From Bradyrhizobium sp. AZCC 1693 (GTDB taxonomy: Bacteria > Pseudomonadota > Alphaproteobacteria > Rhizobiales > Xanthobacteraceae), in the NCBI RefSeq assembly GCF_036924745.1, contig NZ_JAZHSD010000001.1:4774001-4838000 (forward strand): a stretch of 64,000 nucleotides of DNA. Reading direction: 5' to 3'. The notes beneath the pieces were generated by a model that made no database searches, was not told the origin of the DNA, and was given only the letters and a program-made list of their open reading frames with translations. How positions within the stretch are numbered: position 1 is the first letter of the stretch; each line of letters begins with the position of its first letter. Shown here in pieces: positions 16,579 to 24,189 of this stretch. The position numbers were made by a program, and so were the translations under genes.

Positions 16579-17442
16579 ATGACATCAGCCATTATCTACG
16601 CCTTTGCCTCGGCCTTCTTCCTCGGCGCCGGGGTCGTTCTGGCGCAGCTTGGACTGCGGACCGTCGAGCCGCTGTCGGGGGCCGCGATCAGCGTCCCCTC
16701 CTTCACGCTGCTGTTCCTGCTGCTGTCGCCGCTGATCCTCCAGGACGAGCCGGTGGTCTGGCGCGGCCTGCCGATTTTCATCGCCATCGGCCTGTTCTTC
16801 CCGGCTTCGCTGACGCTGTTGACCTTCGCCTCGAACCGGGCGCTCGGGCCGGTGATTACGTCGACGCTCGGCAACCTCGCGCCGCTGTTTGCGGTGGCGA
16901 CCGCAGTGATCCTGCTGCACGAGCCGCTGCATCCGCCGCAGCTCCTTGGCCTCGTCGTGGCCGTTGCGGGGGCTGCGATCATCACCGTGACCCGCCCGCG
17001 CGATCTCGGCCATTGGCGGAGCTGGGCGCTGCTGCTGCCGCTGTGCAGCGCGCTGATCCGCGGCGTGGCGCCGCCGGTCGTCAAGCTCGGGCTTGCGGTC
17101 TGGCCAAGCGTGCTTTGGGCATGCCTGATCGGTTACATCACGTCGTCGCTGGTGGTGCTGACGGTACAGCGCGTCCGCAAGGGCAGCTTTGTCGTGCAGG
17201 CGCCGCGCGCCGGCCTGTTCTGGTTCGCGATGACCGGAATCAGCAACGGCTTAAGCGCCCTCACGCTGTTCGCCGCGGTCCGCAACGGCCCGATCACGCT
17301 GGTGGCGCCGCTCGCCGCGATCTATCCGCTGGTCACGGTGGCGCTTAGCGCGGTGGTGCTCAAGCATATCGAGATCACTGCGCGGATCGTGGCAGGGGCC
17401 GCACTGACGGTGCTCGGCGTCGTGCTGGTGCTGATCGGCTGA
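16579..17442 (+). CDS. EamA/DMT-superfamily transporter
   Basis: 287 residues, ten predicted membrane helices in two EamA repeats (about 1-140 and 150-287). Each repeat ends in a characteristic AxxLxPxxA-like helix pair: GPVITSTLGNLAPLFAVATAVILLHEP in the first and GPITLVAPLAAIYPLVTVALS in the second. A proton-coupled exporter of small metabolites is likely; substrate unknown. ATG 16579 is preferred because the frame upstream of it runs through non-membrane, low-quality sequence. Confidence 0.85.
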   Translation: MTSAIIYAFASAFFLGAGVVLAQLGLRTVEPLSGAAISVPSFTLLFLLLSPLILQDEPVVWRGLPIFIAIGLFFPASLTLLTFASNRALGPVITSTLGNLAPLFAVATAVILLHEPLHPPQLLGLVVAVAGAAIITVTRPRDLGHWRSWALLLPLCSALIRGVAPPVVKLGLAVWPSVLWACLIGYITSSLVVLTVQRVRKGSFVVQAPRAGLFWFAMTGISNGLSALTLFAAVRNGPITLVAPLAAIYPLVTVALSAVVLKHIEITARIVAGAALTVLGVVLVLIG

Positions 17443-17535
17443 TGCCGTTGCCGGATTGGCAAGACACCGTTGCGGACGCCGCACCTGTGCAAGCCGACGC
17501 ATGCCTGCCAAGATAGCGGCTTGCCGGAGTTTTCA

Positions 17536-18732
17536 GTGCGATCCCCCGACCGTCCCCAGACTTACACCCACCCCGCTCGGTTGATTCTCATCCTGTCGCT
17601 GGCGCCGACCGTGGGCCTCGGCATCGGCCGCTTCGCCTATGCGCTGGTGCTGCCTGATATGCGCGATACGCTGGCGTGGTCCTACTCTGCCGCCGGCTTC
17701 ATGAATACGGTCAACGCCGCCGGATATCTCGCAGGCGCCCTGCTCGCCTCGCGCATGATCAGGACCTTTGGGCTGGCCGCATCGGTGCGATGGGGCACGC
17801 TGGCCTGCGTGCTGTCGCTGGCGCTGTGCGCGATGTCAGGCAATTTCTACGTTCTGAGTTTCGCGCGGCTGTTGGCCGGGGTCGGCGCCGCGGCCGGGTT
17901 CGTCGGCGGCGGCACGCTGGCCGCGACGATCGCGCAGTCGCGGCCCGAACGGGCGAACTTCCTGCTCAGCCTGTTCTATGCCGGACCCGGAATCGGCATC
18001 CTGTCGTCGGGACTGATGGCGCCGTTTGTCTTGCAGTGGTTCGGTCCCGGTTCATGGTGGATCGTCTGGTGGGCGATGACCGCGCTGGCGGTCGCCATGA
18101 CGATCCCGGTGCTGCTCGCGCCACTCCATGCCGGCGCGATCGCCGCCGCGACCACAACGGCTAAATTCGCGGTGACGCCGGTTCTGATTTATCTCACCGG
18201 CTACTTCCTGTTCGGCGCCGGCTACATCGCCTACATGACCTTCATGATCGCCTATGTCCGCGACGCCGGCGGCGGCGCGGCAGCGCAGAGCGCATTCTGG
18301 AGCCTGATCGGCCTCAGCGCATTCGTGACCCCATGGGTGTGGCGTCGCGTGCTCGCGCTCGACCGCGGCGGCCTTGCCACCACGATCATTCTCGGCATCA
18401 ACGCCATCGGCGCGGCAATGCCGATCTTCGGGCAGTCGGTATGGCTGCTTGCGATCTCGGCGCTGGTGTTCGGCGTTGCCTTTTTCGCGGTGGTCGGCTC
18501 CACCACCGCCTTCGTCCGTTTCAACTACCCGCCGCAGGCCTGGCCGACGGCGATTGCAGCCTTGACGATTTCATTCGGCATCGGCCAGACGCTCGGGCCG
18601 ATCGTCGTCGGTGCGATCACCGACGCTGTGGGCAGTCTGTCGTTCGCGCTGAATGTCTCGGCCGCGATGCTGGCACTGGGGGCGGTGCTATCGGCGTTTC
18701 AAAAGAAGGTCAGGCGGAGCTCTTCGCCGTAA
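17536..18732 (+). CDS. YbfB/YjiJ-family MFS transporter
   Basis: 398 residues, twelve predicted membrane helices. PTVGLGIGRFAYALVLPDM in helix 1, WSYSAAGFMNTVNAAGYLAGALLAS, and the second-half repeat TISFGIGQTLGPIVVGAITDA fit the YbfB/YjiJ branch. Start chosen at GTG 17536, which has GGAG seven bases upstream; TTG codons at 17470 and 17521 in the same frame are weaker. Substrate unknown. It lies 93 bp after the EamA gene on the same strand. Confidence 0.85.
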   Translation: MRSPDRPQTYTHPARLILILSLAPTVGLGIGRFAYALVLPDMRDTLAWSYSAAGFMNTVNAAGYLAGALLASRMIRTFGLAASVRWGTLACVLSLALCAMSGNFYVLSFARLLAGVGAAAGFVGGGTLAATIAQSRPERANFLLSLFYAGPGIGILSSGLMAPFVLQWFGPGSWWIVWWAMTALAVAMTIPVLLAPLHAGAIAAATTTAKFAVTPVLIYLTGYFLFGAGYIAYMTFMIAYVRDAGGGAAAQSAFWSLIGLSAFVTPWVWRRVLALDRGGLATTIILGINAIGAAMPIFGQSVWLLAISALVFGVAFFAVVGSTTAFVRFNYPPQAWPTAIAALTISFGIGQTLGPIVVGAITDAVGSLSFALNVSAAMLALGAVLSAFQKKVRRSSSP

Positions 18733-18750
18733 AGCATTATCTATCCGCGT

Positions 18751-18863
18751 GTCGTCCCTGCGAACGCAGGGACCCATAACCACAGGATTTCGTGGTTATG
18801 CGAAGCTGTCGCTCCAACCTTCTCCAAAATTCAGATCACGCGGTATGGGTCCCTGCGTTCGCA
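18751..18863. repeat. REP-pair palindrome, copy b, left part (split by the IS4 element)
   Basis: GTCGTCCCTGCGAACGCAGGGACCCATAACCACAGG at the left, and GGTATGGGTCCCTGCGTTCGCA at the right, then the IS. The missing end of the right arm (GCAGGGACGAC) continues at 20203-20214, and TGCGTTCGCA is duplicated at 20197-20206. Confidence 0.85.
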
Positions 18864-20196
18864 CATCGGCGCTAAAATAGTGTTGCGGGTCGGAATCGTT
18901 TGTGATTCCAGCGTGTCATGAGGCACGAATCACTGGTGAATGAGGACTGGGCGAACGTTGTCGCCCGGCTTGGCGGGGTGGAAACGCTTGAAGTTACGGC
19001 GCGTAAGACGAGAGCGTTTTTGCGTCCGCGTGAGATCACCAATGCGGTGGATTTGCTGAGATTGATCTTGGCTTACTGTCTGGGCGAGCGCGGATTGCGC
19101 TCGACCGTTGCATGGGCGACATCGGTAGGTCTTGTCGATATTTCCAACGTGGCTCTGCTATATCGACTGCGTCAGTGCGGGGACTGGTTCGCAATGCTGG
19201 TGGGTCAGGTACTTGCGGCCACTGCCCCGTCAGCGAGCCGGGGACGAATGATCCGCATCATCGATGCCACTTCGGTGCCGAAGAAAGGATCGGAGGCCAG
19301 GAAGAAGAACAAGGTGTGGCGCATCCACAGCGCGTTCGATCTGCCGCAGGAACGCTTTGGCCACTTCGAACTGACCGATCAGCGGGCGGGCGAGACGCTC
19401 GACCGGATACCGGCGGTGGCTGGAGAGATCCGCCTTGCCGATCGCGCCTATTTGCAACCGGACCGCATGGCGACCCTGCTCGAAGCCGGAGCGGACCTCG
19501 TGATCCGGGCCGGCTGGAAGAGCGCGCGCTGGCTCGATGCCGAAGGTGAGGTGTTCGATCTCCTCGCCGCGTTGCGCAAGGCGGCAGTCCGCGGGCTGAT
19601 CGATCGGCCGATCTGGGTAAAACGCAAGCGCGGCGCACCTCTCGCCTTGCGTCTGGTCGCCATCAAGAAGCCGGTGCAGGCGGCTGCCGACGCGCGACGC
19701 AAGGCGCGCCGCGACGCACAGCGAGGCGGTCACCAACTCTCGAAGCAAACGCTCGAGGCCGCCGAATGGGTGATCCTGATCACCTCACTCAAGCCCAAGG
19801 ACTTCGCAACCGCCGATGTCCTGGCCCTATATCGCCTTCGATGGCGGATCGAACTCGGCTTCAAACGATTGAAGAGTCTGATCGGCCTGAAGGGACCGCC
19901 AGGAACCGATGAAGGCTCCGCCAGACCCCACGTTCTGGCTCATCTATTGGCCATTCTGCTGCTCGAGCCGTTCATCGACGAACTCGAGGTCTCTCCCCGC
20001 TTGGCCGAAGCCGCCTGACGCCGCCTGGCGCTTGGCGTCTGCTTCAGAATCTCGTCGCCTCGCTGCTTCAGGCGATTATCCCACAGCCCACAATCGCCTG
20101 CCTGCGCCGGTCAAAGTCGGCGCTCCAGCGCCATCTTCGCGAACCCCCAAGAAAACGCACGTATCAAACAATGATCCAACTACCTTAGCGCCTATG
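18864..20196 (+). mobile_element. IS4-family insertion sequence, 1333 bp
   Basis: The ends are imperfect inverted repeats: CATCGGCGCTAAAATAGT at 18864 and CATAGGCGCTAAGGTAGT read inward from 20196. The flanks carry a 10-bp direct repeat TGCGTTCGCA (18854-18863 and 20197-20206). Removing the element and one repeat copy restores a perfect REP arm, so both boundaries are well fixed. It contains one DDE transposase gene. Confidence 0.93.
18918..20018 (+). CDS. IS4-family DDE transposase, probably C-terminally frameshifted
   Basis: 366 residues. Catalytic D116 (IRIIDATS), D175 (RLADRAY) and the YREK signature Y305-x2-R308-x3-E312-x6-K319 are all present. The frame stops at 20018, 178 bp before the element's end. 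Another frame (codons in phase with 20027) then reads GAWRLLQNLVASLLQAI ... LQRHLREPPRKRTYQ and stops at 20188 inside the terminal repeat, which looks like the lost C-terminal helix region. So a small indel near 20010-20030 has probably truncated the protein. Activity is uncertain. Confidence 0.88.
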   Translation: MRHESLVNEDWANVVARLGGVETLEVTARKTRAFLRPREITNAVDLLRLILAYCLGERGLRSTVAWATSVGLVDISNVALLYRLRQCGDWFAMLVGQVLAATAPSASRGRMIRIIDATSVPKKGSEARKKNKVWRIHSAFDLPQERFGHFELTDQRAGETLDRIPAVAGEIRLADRAYLQPDRMATLLEAGADLVIRAGWKSARWLDAEGEVFDLLAALRKAAVRGLIDRPIWVKRKRGAPLALRLVAIKKPVQAAADARRKARRDAQRGGHQLSKQTLEAAEWVILITSLKPKDFATADVLALYRLRWRIELGFKRLKSLIGLKGPPGTDEGSARPHVLAHLLAILLLEPFIDELEVSPRLAEAA

Positions 20197-20214
20197 TGCG
20201 TTCGCAGGGACGAC
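20197..20214. repeat. REP copy b, right part
   Basis: TGCGTTCGCAGGGACGAC: the second copy of the target duplication plus the end of the interrupted REP arm. Confidence 0.85.
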
Positions 20215-20230
20215 GAGGGAGCGGGTCTAC

Positions 20231-21016
20231 TCAACTCCCGCTGAACGAATTATACCCCTGGTCTTCCCAGAAGCCGCCCTTGTAGTCATTGGTGACTTCC
20301 ATCGACATCACGTATTTCGGATTCTTGAAGCCGAGCTTGGTCGGCACCCGGATCTTCATCGGGAAACCGTAGGCGCGCGGCAGGATCTCGTCGCCGAACT
20401 TGAACGTCATCTGGGTCTGCGCATGCAGCGCGGTCGCCATGTCGAGCGGCGAGTTGTAGCCGTCCTTGTCGGCGCACTGGAACCAGACATATTTCGCCCG
20501 CGTATCGGCGCCGATCAGTTTCAGGAAATCGCGCAACGGCGTGCCGGTCCAGCTTCCAATCGCGCTCCAGCCTTCGACGCAGATGTGGCGCGTGATCTGC
20601 TTGACCTGCGGCAACTGGTAGAGCTCTTCCAGCGTCCAGGATTTCTTGTTCTCGACCAGGCCGCGCACCTCGAGCTTCCAGGTCTTGCCGTCGACCGTTG
20701 GCGCTTCCTCGATGTCATAATAGCCGTTGAACGGGAACGGCTTGGTGATGGCGCTTTCCGGGAAGGTCGGCGCCATGGCATGGGGGTTGAAGATCAACGC
20801 CTGCACGCCGTCATTGAACTTCGAAACCTGCTTCAGCATCTCCTCGGCCGAAAAACTGTCCGTCACGTCGCACCCCGTCAGCAGCGTCAGCGCGCCGAGG
20901 CTGGCGCCGCCCGAGATGAAGCGCCGGCGGCTCAGATCCGGCATGGTCTTGATCGCGTCCCTGACGAGAAGCGTCTTGTCGACGCCGGGGATGAGAAGTT
21001 TGCGCATGCGGCCCAT
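20231..21016 (-). CDS. Tat-exported molybdopterin-dependent oxidoreductase (MsrP/sulfite oxidase fold)
   Basis: 261 residues. Residues 30-33 (SRRRF) start a Tat signal whose hydrophobic part ends LLTGC, so C49 may also be a lipoprotein anchor. The sulfite-oxidase-type molybdenum domain follows, with the metal-binding cysteine C146 in RHICVEGWSAIGSW and the conserved KDGYNSPLDMATAL. MsrP-like proteins repair methionine sulfoxide or oxidise or reduce small periplasmic substrates; the exact substrate is unknown. It lies downstream of a cytochrome b gene on the same strand, a likely electron partner like MsrQ. Confidence 0.88.
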   Translation of the reverse strand: MGRMRKLLIPGVDKTLLVRDAIKTMPDLSRRRFISGGASLGALTLLTGCDVTDSFSAEEMLKQVSKFNDGVQALIFNPHAMAPTFPESAITKPFPFNGYYDIEEAPTVDGKTWKLEVRGLVENKKSWTLEELYQLPQVKQITRHICVEGWSAIGSWTGTPLRDFLKLIGADTRAKYVWFQCADKDGYNSPLDMATALHAQTQMTFKFGDEILPRAYGFPMKIRVPTKLGFKNPKYVMSMEVTNDYKGGFWEDQGYNSFSGS

Positions 21017-21041
21017 GACCGTGCTCCTGTCTATCTATTGT

Positions 21042-21087
21042 GCATGATCTTAATCGGAAAACCGGTTCCCACTTTTCCGGATCATGC
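21042..21087. repeat. Dispersed palindrome, GCATGATC...GGATCATGC family
   Basis: GCATGATCTTAATCGGAAAACCGG with ACTTTTCCGGATCATGC forms an imperfect hairpin between the cytochrome b and molybdoenzyme genes. A second copy is at 46149-46191. Confidence 0.75.
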
Positions 21088-21089
21088 GG

Positions 21090-21719
21090 TTAGCGGCCGA
21101 TGATCATGGCGCGCAGGCTCTTCGGCACCAGAAGCGCGAGCGCGACATGAACCACCATGAAGGCGACAATCGCCGCCATGCAGAAGAAATGGACGTAACG
21201 GGCGGCATCGTAGCCGCCGAACAGCGCCGTCAGGTATTGCAACTGCACCGGCTTCCAGATCGCCAGGCCCGACAGCACGATGAGGATGCCGACAACGATG
21301 ATCCCGGCATAAAGCAGCTTCTGCACGTAATTGTACTTGGTGAGGTCGTCGTGCGAGAGCTTGCCGGTCAGCGCCGCCTTGGTGTCCGAGATCACGCCCT
21401 CCGGCGTGATCGGCAGCAGCTTCTTGCGGAAGCGGCCGGTGACAATACCGAACACGAGATAGATCAGGCCGTTCACCATCAACAACCACATCGCCGCGAA
21501 ATGCCAGAGCAGCGCGCCGCCGAGCCAGCCGCCCAGCGTGATGCTCGGGGAGAAGCGGAAATCGAACAGCGGCGAGGCATTGTAGATCTGCCATCCCGAC
21601 ATGATCATCAGGACCATCGCAAAGGCGTTGGTCCAATGCAGCGCCCGCACCCAGGCCGGCTGAATGATCTTGGCCTTGGTTGACGCGGCGTGTTCGTCGC
21701 TGACTGTTACGGCCGACAT
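21090..21719 (-). CDS. Cytochrome b/b6-domain membrane protein
   Basis: 209 residues from ATG at 21719, preceded by GGGAAGAG. The ATG at 21749 in the same frame has no such site. Four to five membrane helices, with His residues placed for b-type haem: RALHWTNAFAM, LLWHFAAMW, YVHFFCMAAIV and MVVHVALAL. It resembles the Ni/Fe-hydrogenase-type cytochrome b family. It probably passes electrons from the quinone pool to the molybdoenzyme encoded just downstream (73 bp, containing a repeat). Confidence 0.85.
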   Translation of the reverse strand: MSAVTVSDEHAASTKAKIIQPAWVRALHWTNAFAMVLMIMSGWQIYNASPLFDFRFSPSITLGGWLGGALLWHFAAMWLLMVNGLIYLVFGIVTGRFRKKLLPITPEGVISDTKAALTGKLSHDDLTKYNYVQKLLYAGIIVVGILIVLSGLAIWKPVQLQYLTALFGGYDAARYVHFFCMAAIVAFMVVHVALALLVPKSLRAMIIGR

Positions 21720-21825
21720 GGCTCTTCCCTGCTTGGAATTCGTTGTCATTTATACGCCGGGAACCGGCTTTCCGTTACTGCCGTGACGCTATCAGATCGA
21801 TGCACGGCGCGTATCGGGTTCACAA

Positions 21826-21853
21826 AAAAGCGAGCCGGGTTGCCCCGGCTCGC
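21826..21853 (-). terminator. Terminator of the FAS1 gene
   Basis: On the minus strand, GCGAGCCGGGG / CCCGGCTCGC is followed by TTTTTTG. Confidence 0.9.
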
Positions 21854-21897
21854 CAATCCACACGCCCTGTTGGGACCAGTCAGGGGCGCGCGGGAGC

Positions 21898-22452
21898 TCA
21901 GGACGCCGGCATCAGCACGGTATCGACCACATGGATCACGCCGTTGGACTGATTGACGTTCGAGATCGTGACCATCGAGGTTCCACCCTTGGCGTCGACG
22001 ATCCAGACCTTGCCGTCCTGGAGCTTGACCGACAGCTGTTCGCCCTCGGCGGTCTTGAGCTTCATGCCGTCCTTCAGGTCGGACGCGGCGAGCTTGCCGG
22101 GCACGACATGGTAGGTGAGGATCTTGGTCAGGGTCGCCTTGTTCTCAGGCTTCACCAGCGTCTCGACGGTGCCGGACGGCAGCTTGCCGAAGGCGGTGTT
22201 GGTCGGCGCGAACACCGTGAACGGGCCCTTGCTTTCCAGCGTTTCGACCAGGCCGGCAGCCTTCACCGCGGCAACCAGCGTGGTGTGATCCTTCGAGTTG
22301 ACGGCGTTCTGGACGATGTTCTTGGAGGGGAACATCGCCGCGCCACCGACCATCACGGTCTTTTCCTCCGCGCTGGCGGGCGCGGTGATGGTGGCGGTGA
22401 AAGCCAGTGCGCTGAACACGGCGGCGGACAGAAATGCAATACGTTTGGACAT
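21898..22452 (-). CDS. Secreted fasciclin (FAS1) domain protein
   Basis: 184 residues from ATG at 22452, with GGGAGAAG upstream. Signal peptide about 1-28 (LSAAVFSALAFTATITAPASA). One FAS1 domain follows: DHTTLVAAVKAAGLVETLESKGPFTVFAPTNTAFGKLP, then ILTYHVVPGKL and the C-terminal NGVIHVVDTVLMP, all hallmark segments. FAS1 proteins mediate adhesion; related proteins matter for symbiosis in Sinorhizobium, but a role here is only inferred. Monocistronic, with its own terminator. Confidence 0.93.
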   Translation of the reverse strand: MSKRIAFLSAAVFSALAFTATITAPASAEEKTVMVGGAAMFPSKNIVQNAVNSKDHTTLVAAVKAAGLVETLESKGPFTVFAPTNTAFGKLPSGTVETLVKPENKATLTKILTYHVVPGKLAASDLKDGMKLKTAEGEQLSVKLQDGKVWIVDAKGGTSMVTISNVNQSNGVIHVVDTVLMPAS

Positions 22453-22650
22453 GGAATCTTCTCCCGAGGATTGCGATGGCCGGCGGGGCATCCGCCGGTG
22501 CTGAAAACAACGACGCCAGGTCGATTGACCGGGTTGATTTCGTCGTCGTTGGGCCGAGCTACGGGAGGTTTTTCGGCCGGTTTCGGCGAATAAATTATCG
22601 TGATGGCTGAAACTTTTGCGGGCGCGGGCCGTGCGGCGGCGGCCCACCTC

Positions 22651-22747
22651 GTCGCCCCTGCGAAAGCAGGGGCCCATAACCACAGGCGTCAGCTATTGCG
22701 AACGCTGGGGCCACCGCTTGGCGCAACGACAGGCGTCGGTGGCTATG
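22651..22747. repeat. REP-pair palindrome, copy c, left part
   Basis: GTCGCCCCTGCGAAAGCAGGGGCCCATAACCACAGGCGTC at the left arm and GACAGGCGTCGGTGGCTATG before the IS110 remnant. The right arm resumes at 23269. Confidence 0.75.
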
Positions 22748-23268
22748 TTGGGGTGGACGGCCCCCGACGGCATCGATGTGCCAGAATGAGGTCGATAAGA
22801 TCTCAGACAAGGGAGCCGTCCATGAGTGAGATTATCAGAATTGGCGTCGACACGTCCAAGAGTGTTTTCGTGCTGCATGGTGTGGATTCGGCCGAGCGGC
22901 CGGTGCTGCGCAAGAAACTGCGCCGGCGCGACTTCCTGAAGTTTTTCGAGGGGCTGCCTCCGACCCAGGTCGGCCTGGAAGCCTGCGGCGGGTCGCATCA
23001 CTGGGGGCGCGAGTTGATGGCGCTGGGGCACGATGTGAAGCTGTTGCCGGCGCAGCACGTGAAGCCGTACGTGCAGCGTAACAAGAACGACAACGGGGAT
23101 GCCGATGCGGTTTGCGAGGCGATGAGCCGGCCCCGCATGAGCTTCGTGGCGGTCAAGACGGCAGAGCAGCAGGCCGCGCAGATGCTGATGACGACGCGCC
23201 AGCGGCTGATCGACTATCGCACGCAGCTCATCAACACCATCCGCGGCCACGCGGCCGAGTTCGGGCTT
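22748..23268 (+). mobile_element. IS110-family remnant inserted in a REP arm
   Basis: The left end starts with TTGGGGTGGACGGCCCC directly after GGCTATG of the REP unit. A transposase gene begins at 22822, and the element stops abruptly at about 23268, where the REP arm resumes with GGGTCCCTGCGTTCGCAGGGACGAC. No non-coding right end is left. Most of the 3' half of the element is therefore deleted, although both sides of the REP survive. Confidence 0.75.
22822..23268 (+). pseudogene. IS110-family transposase, truncated after about 149 residues
   Basis: The N-terminal RuvC-like domain is recognisable: IGVDTSKSVF, VGLEACGGSHHWGRE, VKPYVQRNKNDNGDADAVCEA and LINTIRGHAAEFG. The C-terminal Transposase_20 domain is missing; the frame runs on into the REP palindrome and then into sequence antisense to the SDR gene. 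It is a different lineage from the intact copy at 11074. Ribosome site GGGAGCC precedes ATG 22822. Inactive. Confidence 0.85.
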
Positions 23269-23294
23269 ACGGGTCCCTGCGTTCGCAGGGACGA
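23269..23294. repeat. REP copy c, right part
   Basis: CGGGTCCCTGCGTTCGCAGGGACGA..., a complete right-hand REP arm directly joined to the truncated transposase. Confidence 0.75.
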
Positions 23295-23313
23295 CAATTC
23301 GAGAGAGTTCGCT

Positions 23314-24075
23314 TCAATCCCGATTATGCGGCGTCTGAATAAACCCGCGATTGTGCGTCGGGCTGATCAGGATCTCGTTCATGCACACGCGCGGCGGCAT
23401 GCTGGCGACGAAGGCGATGGTGCGGCCGCAATCTTCCGGCTGCAGCATTTTGGCCTGCTCTTCCTCCGACGGCACGACGGGGCGCGATTTCAAGATCGGC
23501 GTCGCGACCTCGCCGGGTGACAGGCAGCAGGCGCGCAGGCCGTTGACGCATTCGTCCATGTTGAAGGAATGGGTCAGCGCCAGCACCGCATGCTTGGTCG
23601 TGGTGTAGGCCGGGCCCGGCATTTTCGAGACGTGGCGGCCGGCCCAGGACGCGACGTTGATGATGCAGCCGTCCTGCTGTTTCCTCATCGCCGGCAGCAC
23701 CGCGCGCATGCAATAGAGCACGCCGTTCAGGTTGATATCGACGACCTTGTCCCAGCCGTCCAGTTCCATGTCGGCCCAGCTTCGCTTCGGCACGTTGATG
23801 CCGGCGCTGTTGACGAGAAGATCGATCCGGCCGTAACGGCTGAGAATCTGGTCGGCCGCCTTGTCCACGTCGGCCTTGTTGCTGACATCAAGTGCGATAG
23901 CCTCGGCCTTGCCGCCCTTTTTGACGATATCAGCCACGACCGTGTCCAGCGCGTCTTTCCGCCGTCCCGAAACCACCACGGTCCAGCCATCCGCCGCCAG
24001 GAATTCCGCCCCTGACGCGCCGATCCCACTGCCACCGCCCGTCACCCAGGCCACGCGTTTCCCGCTATTTGTCAT
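23314..24075 (-). CDS. SDR-family oxidoreductase
   Basis: 253 residues from ATG at 24075, preceded by GGAGAC. Classical short-chain dehydrogenase: NAD(P) motif TGGGSGIGASGA (about 13-24), LVNSAGINVPKRS, catalytic Ser in INVASWAGR and YTTTK with the Tyr/Lys pair, and LSPGEVATPI. Substrate unknown. The frame is open far upstream, antisense to matB, which is spurious. It diverges from the malonyl-CoA synthetase gene, so the two may share control. Confidence 0.88.
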   Translation of the reverse strand: MTNSGKRVAWVTGGGSGIGASGAEFLAADGWTVVVSGRRKDALDTVVADIVKKGGKAEAIALDVSNKADVDKAADQILSRYGRIDLLVNSAGINVPKRSWADMELDGWDKVVDINLNGVLYCMRAVLPAMRKQQDGCIINVASWAGRHVSKMPGPAYTTTKHAVLALTHSFNMDECVNGLRACCLSPGEVATPILKSRPVVPSEEEQAKMLQPEDCGRTIAFVASMPPRVCMNEILISPTHNRGFIQTPHNRD

Positions 24076-24150
24076 GCAAACTGTCTCCGTTGCTTTTAGA
24101 AGGGCGTTCTTGCTATTCCAGCCCACGAAATTCCGCTGGCCAGCGCCCCT

Positions 24151-24181
24151 CCCTGAGGGGCGCAAGCCGCGCCCCTCAGGG
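24151..24181. promoter_or_regulatory. Perfect 13-bp inverted repeat just 5' of matB
   Basis: CCCTGAGGGGCGC (24151-24163), AAGCC, GCGCCCCTCAGGG (24169-24181), ending eight bases before the matB ATG. The only Shine-Dalgarno-like bases (GGGA, 24179-24182) fall in the 3' arm, so an RNA hairpin here would hide the ribosome site. It may instead be a DNA operator. Confidence 0.5.
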
Positions 24182-24189
24182 AATGTTGC

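Noticed and set aside
23269..23520. Continuation of the second IS110 transposase frame past 23268
   Set aside because: It reads through the REP palindrome and then antisense to the SDR; no Transposase_20 residues.
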